NCBI GenBank assembly: GCA_945878745.1
Contig: CAMDVY010000100.1
Coordinates: 1-8,791 of the forward strand
Direction: 5' to 3'
Origin: Klebsiella pneumoniae
Lineage (GTDB): Bacteria > Pseudomonadota > Gammaproteobacteria > Pseudomonadales > Azotimanducaceae
Length of the DNA stretch: 8,791 bases
Position numbers and translations under genes: made by a program. The notes below the pieces were generated by a model. It searched no databases and was not told the origin of the DNA. It saw only the letters and a program-made list of their open reading frames with translations. The first letter of the stretch is position 1. Every line of letters starts with the position of its first letter. Below, piece after piece: positions 5,733 through 8,791 of this stretch.

Positions 5733-6814
5733 TTCGCGGCCCCAGATGTTGATTCGCCAATCGCCTGAGCCATCAGGCGATGAAGCGTTTGATGATGGTC
5801 GCGAAAGCCGTCTTTGCCAAACAAGCGGACCCACGTCATCGAAACCAGATCACGGCCGGTGTCGTTTCTGGAAACGACCACCAGCTGCCGGCTGCGATCG
5901 ATGATCATGTACTGACCTCGCCAGCCGTCAGCCCAGGCCGTTTGGTCGATGGAGTCCAGCCACCACATGTACCCGTAGCCATCGAATGGCTTGGGCCTCG
6001 GAATTTGCGAATACGCGGTCAGACTTTCTTCGATCCAGTAAGCCGGGATGATTTGCTGCCCCGCCCATTGTCCACCTTGTATGTACAAGGTACCGAACCG
6101 GGCCAGATCGGTCGCACTCATGTAGATGACAAACTGCCGGTACTGCGAGCCACTCTCGTTGACGTAGATCACGTGATCCGGTCGAAAAGAAGTCATGCCT
6201 GTGGGACGTGCAATCCACTCGTCCAGCGCCTGCCCGATTGTCATTCCGGTTTCTTGTTCGAAGATCGCGCCCAGAACATTGAAGTCCCAGTTGTTGTAGT
6301 AAAAGAACTCGCCAGGATCATGTTGACCGCGTCGCGGTCGAGTTTCGCGCATGGAAGCAGTCTCACCGGATGCTTCGATATAGATGCCGGATCGTGATTT
6401 GAGCAGGTCGCGAACTGTTGCCGACAATTCCAGCTCGGTAAGCGGCTGATCCGGTTCGTTGATACGAAGAGAAGCGATGGAAGCGTCCGGGCTGATCAGA
6501 CCCTTTGATATCGCAATGCCGAAGAGTGCACTCAGCAAACTTTTGCGCACCGAATGCGTGTTGATCGGCAGATCAGCCTCTCCCCACCGGGCAACCAGTG
6601 TTTCCCCTTGGAGAGCGACAAAGGCATCAAAACTTGTTTTCTCGGCAAGGAAACGATGGGCTTGTTCAATAGCGCTGGCATCAAGGACCACTGATGATGG
6701 AAGAGTGGCTGCTTCATCGGGCAATTCGTAGCTGATTGAACATGCACTGATGAAGATCAAAGCGCAGAGCAGCAGCCCGATTCGACCAAGCGACTGTGTA
6801 AAGAACGAACGCAT
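5729..6814 (-). CDS. Serine hydrolase lipoprotein, beta-lactamase class C / NylB-like fold
   Basis: This 361-residue protein has a lipoprotein signal peptide: basic start (R2, R11), hydrophobic core, and lipobox ISAC with the lipidated cysteine at C25. The mature enzyme is a PF00144-type serine hydrolase. The nucleophile motif S-x-x-K is SVRK at S88-K91, the Y-x-N motif lies in FFYYNNWDFN (Y173, N175), and the third, KTG-like element seems replaced by GWRGQ (about 297-301), as in many NylB-type hydrolases. WDFNVLGAIFEQETG and YGYMWWLD are typical. The expected substrates are amides or esters in the periplasm or at the outer membrane; beta-lactam resistance should not be assumed. After C25 come S and I rather than D, so outer-membrane sorting is possible. 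ATG 6814 has GGGAG eight bases upstream. The stop overlaps the next GNAT start. Confidence 0.92.
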   Translation of the reverse strand: MRSFFTQSLGRIGLLLCALIFISACSISYELPDEAATLPSSVVLDASAIEQAHRFLAEKTSFDAFVALQGETLVARWGEADLPINTHSVRKSLLSALFGIAISKGLISPDASIASLRINEPDQPLTELELSATVRDLLKSRSGIYIEASGETASMRETRPRRGQHDPGEFFYYNNWDFNVLGAIFEQETGMTIGQALDEWIARPTGMTSFRPDHVIYVNESGSQYRQFVIYMSATDLARFGTLYIQGGQWAGQQIIPAYWIEESLTAYSQIPRPKPFDGYGYMWWLDSIDQTAWADGWRGQYMIIDRSRQLVVVSRNDTGRDLVSMTWVRLFGKDGFRDHHQTLHRLMAQAIGESTSGAAK

Positions 6815-6821
6815 GCAGATT

Positions 6822-6834
6822 TCTCCCGGGGAGA
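6822..6834 (-). promoter_or_regulatory. Hairpin covering the serine hydrolase ribosome-binding site
   Basis: On the minus strand TCTCCC and GGGAGA are exact complements separated by one C, so a five-pair stem with a three-base loop is possible. The right arm contains the GGGAG Shine-Dalgarno for the start at 6814. It closely resembles the CTCCCGGGAG site before the histidine phosphatase (1192-1201). Pairing would lower initiation; this is inferred. Confidence 0.4.
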
Positions 6835-6873
6835 TGCGCGCGAAAGAGCGAGGCAACATCGTAACGCAACGCC

Positions 6874-7512
6874 TCAAAGCAGTGAGAGCAGCTCAGGGAC
6901 ACTGGCGAGCAGATATGCAGGTTCTTCATTTTCCAGCTCCGCACCCGATCCGTGGCCCCACAAGACCCCTGCTGCGTGGAGTCCGTTCTTGTGCGCGGCG
7001 ATCATGTCGACCGCTCGATCACCAATCATCACTGAGGAGCTACTGACACGGCGTGTTGTCAGCAGGTCTTGGATCTGCTGCCACTTGGGAATCCCGATCT
7101 CACCGCCACTCACGAATTGGAAGTAGTTGCGAAGGCCAAACATCTCGAGAATTTGTTCAGCGAAATCGACTCGCTTGGATGTGCACACGCCGAGTGGAAT
7201 GCCCGTGGCGGCGAGCGCCGCAATGGTCTCGACGATGCCTGGGTACAGGACATTCTCCGAGTAGCCCACGTCGGCGTAACGCTCCCGGTACTTCGCTACA
7301 AAGGGGCTCAGCGCTTCTCTGGATTGAAGGCCGGTAATGGACTTGAAGGCTTCGTCCAGTGGCGGTCCGATATGAACGGCAAGCTGATCAAGCGCCAGTG
7401 TTGCATAGCCGAAATGCGATAACGCATGATTGATCGATCGGCCGATGCCACCCAGCGGGTCACTGATGGTCCCATCGAGATCGAATAGCAGAAGATCGTG
7501 GCGGTTGGTCAT
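6874..7512 (-). CDS. HAD family hydrolase, phosphoglycolate phosphatase-like
   Basis: This 212-residue cytosolic protein is a haloacid-dehalogenase phosphatase of subfamily I with an alpha-helical cap. Motif I is DLDGT (nucleophile D11, acid D13), followed by ISDPLGGIGRSINHAL and the cap segment HIGPPLDEAF. Motif II is the threonine/serine in GVCTSKR (T111, S112), motif III is the lysine in GIPKWQQI (K143), and motif IV is GDRAVD (D165, D169). The pattern matches Gph-type and pyrophosphatase-like HADs; candidate substrates are 2-phosphoglycolate, other small phosphate esters or nucleotides. ATG 7512 is preferred because motif I then falls at the usual position; a GTG at 7557 overlaps the preceding stop as GTGA and would add 15 residues. 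Neither has a strong ribosome site. It lies 59 bp before the serine hydrolase. Confidence 0.9.
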   Translation of the reverse strand: MTNRHDLLLFDLDGTISDPLGGIGRSINHALSHFGYATLALDQLAVHIGPPLDEAFKSITGLQSREALSPFVAKYRERYADVGYSENVLYPGIVETIAALAATGIPLGVCTSKRVDFAEQILEMFGLRNYFQFVSGGEIGIPKWQQIQDLLTTRRVSSSSVMIGDRAVDMIAAHKNGLHAAGVLWGHGSGAELENEEPAYLLASVPELLSLL

Positions 7513-7553
7513 GGTGTGATAACTCGAGCCGTTTCCTTGCGACAAAATAGTGT

Positions 7554-8036
7554 TCACTGAACTGGATTCGCGCTCAGGTGTTCGAGAATGATCTGCATCC
7601 TTCCTTGTTCAAGAACGATTACTCGTGTGCCTCGACCCTGAATCTGAAACGCATGACCAGAAACTGAGCCTTCCCAGTTGTAGGTATACGTTGCGGCTGC
7701 GCTACTCGCATTCGTGGTAACCACCTGTATATCCGTCAGGTAGAATCGTTCGCCTTCAACCTTGGCACTACCCGCCCAGGTTTTTTCGAACGCCCCTCGA
7801 ATGGCCTGTTTTCCGACGAAGTCTCCATCGTTGAAGCGAAAAACCCCATCGTCGTGGATCATGTCTTCAATGAGGTCGAATGCTTTCGCGCCGGCGATTT
7901 TTTCGAATCGGTTGAGGAACAGAACGACGGATTCTTTGGTGATAGCTACATCCGCCATCGGTGAATCCTTCGCAACACAACCTGTACAGCAGCAACAGAG
8001 CAATGCAGTGGCGAATAAGCGTATAGCGGTTCGCAT
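7554..8036 (-). CDS. NTF2/SnoaL-like (DUF4440-type) lipoprotein
   Basis: This 160-residue protein starts with a short signal peptide (MRTAIRLFATALL) followed by four consecutive cysteines and T-G-C, making C20 the likely lipidated residue, although the -3 position is cysteine rather than the usual leucine. The mature part has the cone-shaped NTF2/ketosteroid-isomerase pattern. It comprises an opening helix (VVLFLNRFEKIAG), DLIEDMIHDDGVFRFNDGDFVGKQAIRGAF, the strand YLTDIQVVTTNASSAAATYTYNWEG, and the closing RGTRVIVLEQGRMQIILEHLS typical of DUF4440/SnoaL members. The exported form implies a periplasmic or outer-membrane role. Ligand and activity are unknown. The ATG at 8036 fits the signal peptide; GGGG lies about ten bases upstream. 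It starts after the largest gap in the window and may have its own promoter. Confidence 0.85.
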   Translation of the reverse strand: MRTAIRLFATALLCCCCTGCVAKDSPMADVAITKESVVLFLNRFEKIAGAKAFDLIEDMIHDDGVFRFNDGDFVGKQAIRGAFEKTWAGSAKVEGERFYLTDIQVVTTNASSAAATYTYNWEGSVSGHAFQIQGRGTRVIVLEQGRMQIILEHLSANPVQ

Positions 8037-8151
8037 GAGCGATGAACCCCGCGCGGGCGCGTTGTTTGACCAAACCTCGCTGACCTTCCTGCGTGTGACC
8101 GCATGGAAGAGCTGTGGACTGGTTAGACAAGCGTGACTAAACGATGGAATC

Positions 8152-8157
8152 ATTGTA
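8152..8157 (-). promoter_or_regulatory. Candidate -10 element upstream of the NTF2-like lipoprotein gene
   Basis: TACAAT on the minus strand matches the sigma-70 -10 consensus at five of six bases. The matching -35 is poor (GTATTG at 17 bases spacing). It would give a leader of roughly 110 bases before the start at 8036. The 210-bp gap (8037-8246) is the only place within the run with clear room for a promoter. Confidence is low. Confidence 0.22.
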
Positions 8158-8179
8158 TGCATCTGCCTTGCGTGCAATA

Positions 8180-8244
8180 CGCCAAGCCTTCCATGGGATG
8201 GATTCCGCTATTCCGAGTGAGTCGGACACAAAACGCTGTTGGCG
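8180..8244 (-). other. 65-bp stem-loop region after the small membrane protein gene
   Basis: On the minus strand the segment opens with CGCCAA and closes with TTGGCG, an exact inverted complement, extended by GC/GC pairs after a two-base bulge. Inside is a further small hairpin (CCGA and TCGG around five bases, near 8213-8225). It lies directly after the stop at 8247. It could be a factor-dependent terminator or a message-stabilising element; there is no T-tract. The size and outer arms faintly recall an integron attC site, but the core boxes do not fit. Confidence 0.3.
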
Positions 8245-8246
8245 AC

Positions 8247-8528
8247 CTAAAGATCAAGTGTCTTCTGCGCGAGCAGAAGCAGCAACTGCAGTACAGGTAA
8301 GGCAGCGGCGCTGATGGCTATCCAGATGCGGTGAACTCGTTGCGGGTTCTGACGCTGACTTCGAAAGAGCAGAAAGATCACGATAGCGGTCAAAGGCAGG
8401 CCGAATAGCGCAAACAGCATTGCGCCCAATCCAACGAATGAACCGTTGCCTGTTCCAGCCAGTATCACTGCATACGAGATTGCCAACTGCATCAGCAGAA
8501 CACCACCGACACGGATCACGTAGTACAC
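8247..8528 (-). CDS. Small three-helix membrane protein of unknown function
   Basis: This 93-residue hydrophobic protein has three probable membrane helices at about residues 6-25, 31-55 and 68-87, with a basic loop (FRSQRQNPQRVHRIW) between helices 2 and 3 that by the positive-inside rule should face the cytoplasm. I do not recognise a named family and no catalytic residues stand out. The start is GTG at 8528; AGGA lies about ten bases upstream, and a second in-frame GTG is three codons in. A different frame covering 8254-8736 is longer, but it is not hydrophobic in any pattern, has odd composition and is judged a shadow. The gene is first in the complete run and follows a 134-bp gap. Confidence 0.65.
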   Translation of the reverse strand: MYYVIRVGGVLLMQLAISYAVILAGTGNGSFVGLGAMLFALFGLPLTAIVIFLLFRSQRQNPQRVHRIWIAISAAALPVLQLLLLLAQKTLDL

Positions 8529-8580
8529 GGTCGCTGCATCCTGCCTGGTTTAAACGCTTCGCATGGGCTGCATGAAGGAC

Positions 8581-8586
8581 ACTATA
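8581..8586 (-). promoter_or_regulatory. Candidate -10 element upstream of the small membrane protein gene
   Basis: TATAGT on the minus strand matches five of six bases of the -10 consensus and lies about 55 bases before the GTG at 8528. The best -35 at suitable spacing (TGCACC) matches only half of the consensus. The 134-bp gap 8529-8662 shows no coding frame I trust and no other signal. Confidence 0.25.
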
Positions 8587-8662
8587 CGTCCCAGGGTACT
8601 GTGTGGTGCAGGCTACTACGAGATCGTGATCGGCACACGTGGCCATGGCGGTTTCAGGGTGA

Positions 8663-8791
8663 TCACGACGCGGCAATTGCAACGAGCTTCGTACGCGCCC
8701 CGGCGCCCGCCTTGATGGTGACGGCCGACCTCGCACAACCGAACTCCCGTGCGACTAACCTTGATTCGACAATAATCGGCAGTATTTCAGG
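8663..8791 (-). CDS. C-terminal fragment, DUF167/YggU-like protein (runs off the right edge)
   Basis: A minus-strand frame is open from the window edge to a TGA at 8663-8665, giving 42 residues. The part LVAREFGCARSAVTIKAGAG followed by ARTKLVAIAAS fits the end of DUF167/YggU proteins, whose usual pattern is 'LA..fgv.kS.V.i..G..sR.K.v.I'. The residues before it (PEILPIIVES) do not show the usual G-x-A-N segment that should precede the helix, so the upstream part may be diverged or a fusion caused by rearrangement. The right 25-bp repeat (8753-8777) encodes exactly this mismatched part, IIVESRLV. It could be a normal gene end, or a remnant. The assignment rests on a short match. Confidence 0.5.
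   Translation of the reverse strand, partial: PEILPIIVESRLVAREFGCARSAVTIKAGAGARTKLVAIAAS
8753..8777 (+). repeat. Right copy of the 25-bp inverted repeat
   Basis: Read on the minus strand, this begins GATTATTGTC and ends AAGGTTAGTC. It matches 117-141 on the plus strand at 23 of 25 positions, so the two copies are in inverted orientation with outer ends 8,661 bp apart. It lies within the partial DUF167-like frame, only 14 bases from the window edge, so what lies outside cannot be judged. Confidence 0.7.

Noticed and set aside
8254..8736. 160-residue minus-strand frame
   Set aside because: It overlaps the membrane-protein frame in another phase, has many Arg, Ser and Cys with no fold pattern, and no ribosome site. 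The hydrophobic three-helix frame at 8247-8528 explains the region better.
136..8791. Integron gene-cassette array
   Set aside because: The gene content is cassette-like, but most gaps are far too short for attC sites. The end repeats are inverted rather than direct, and their cores (GTTAGTC, GTTAATC) break the GTTRRRY pattern. No integrase is seen.

Overview
This 8.8 kb window looks like part of the genome of a moderately GC-rich (by eye about 55%) Gram-negative bacterium, probably a proteobacterium. The evidence is two lipoprotein signal peptides with lipoboxes, Shine-Dalgarno-led starts and families common in proteobacterial accessory regions. I cannot name the genus. No rRNA, tRNA, CRISPR array, transposase or integrase is visible.

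The layout is strikingly uniform. Fifteen complete genes all lie on the minus strand, so transcription runs from the right end to the left. In that order they are: a small membrane protein (8528-8247), an NTF2/SnoaL-like lipoprotein (8036-7554), a HAD phosphatase (7512-6874), a beta-lactamase-fold serine hydrolase lipoprotein (6814-5729), two GNAT acetyltransferases (5732-5316 and 5303-4842), a bacterial 'low-affinity iron permease' protein (4785-4375), a tiny three-helix membrane protein (4354-4151), a MOSC protein (4134-3586), a DCC/DUF393 protein (3583-3170), an NAD-dependent epimerase (3123-2140), a small conserved protein with a 12-bp tandem duplication (2098-1676), a DUF4345-type membrane protein (1607-1209), a histidine phosphatase (1186-632) and a YsnE-type GNAT (606-136). 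A C-terminal fragment of a DUF167/YggU-like protein enters from the right edge, also on the minus strand.

Most gaps between genes are under 70 bp, one pair overlaps as ATGA and another is only 2 bp apart. Much of the run is therefore probably co-transcribed. The largest gap (210 bp, 8037-8246) holds a weak candidate promoter and a 65-bp stem. The genes do not form a recognisable pathway. They resemble a packed set of small modifying and hydrolytic enzymes plus membrane proteins, as often seen in accessory regions.

The most unusual non-genic signal is a 25-bp inverted repeat (23/25 identical) about 8.6 kb apart. One copy sits at the stop codon of the last gene (117-141) and the other inside the partial DUF167-like frame at the right edge (8753-8777), so together they bracket all fifteen genes. 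Smaller oddities are the 12-bp in-frame duplication and two ribosome-binding sites buried in near-identical CTCCC(C)GGGAG palindromes. I found no convincing defence system or other clearly novel multi-gene machine.
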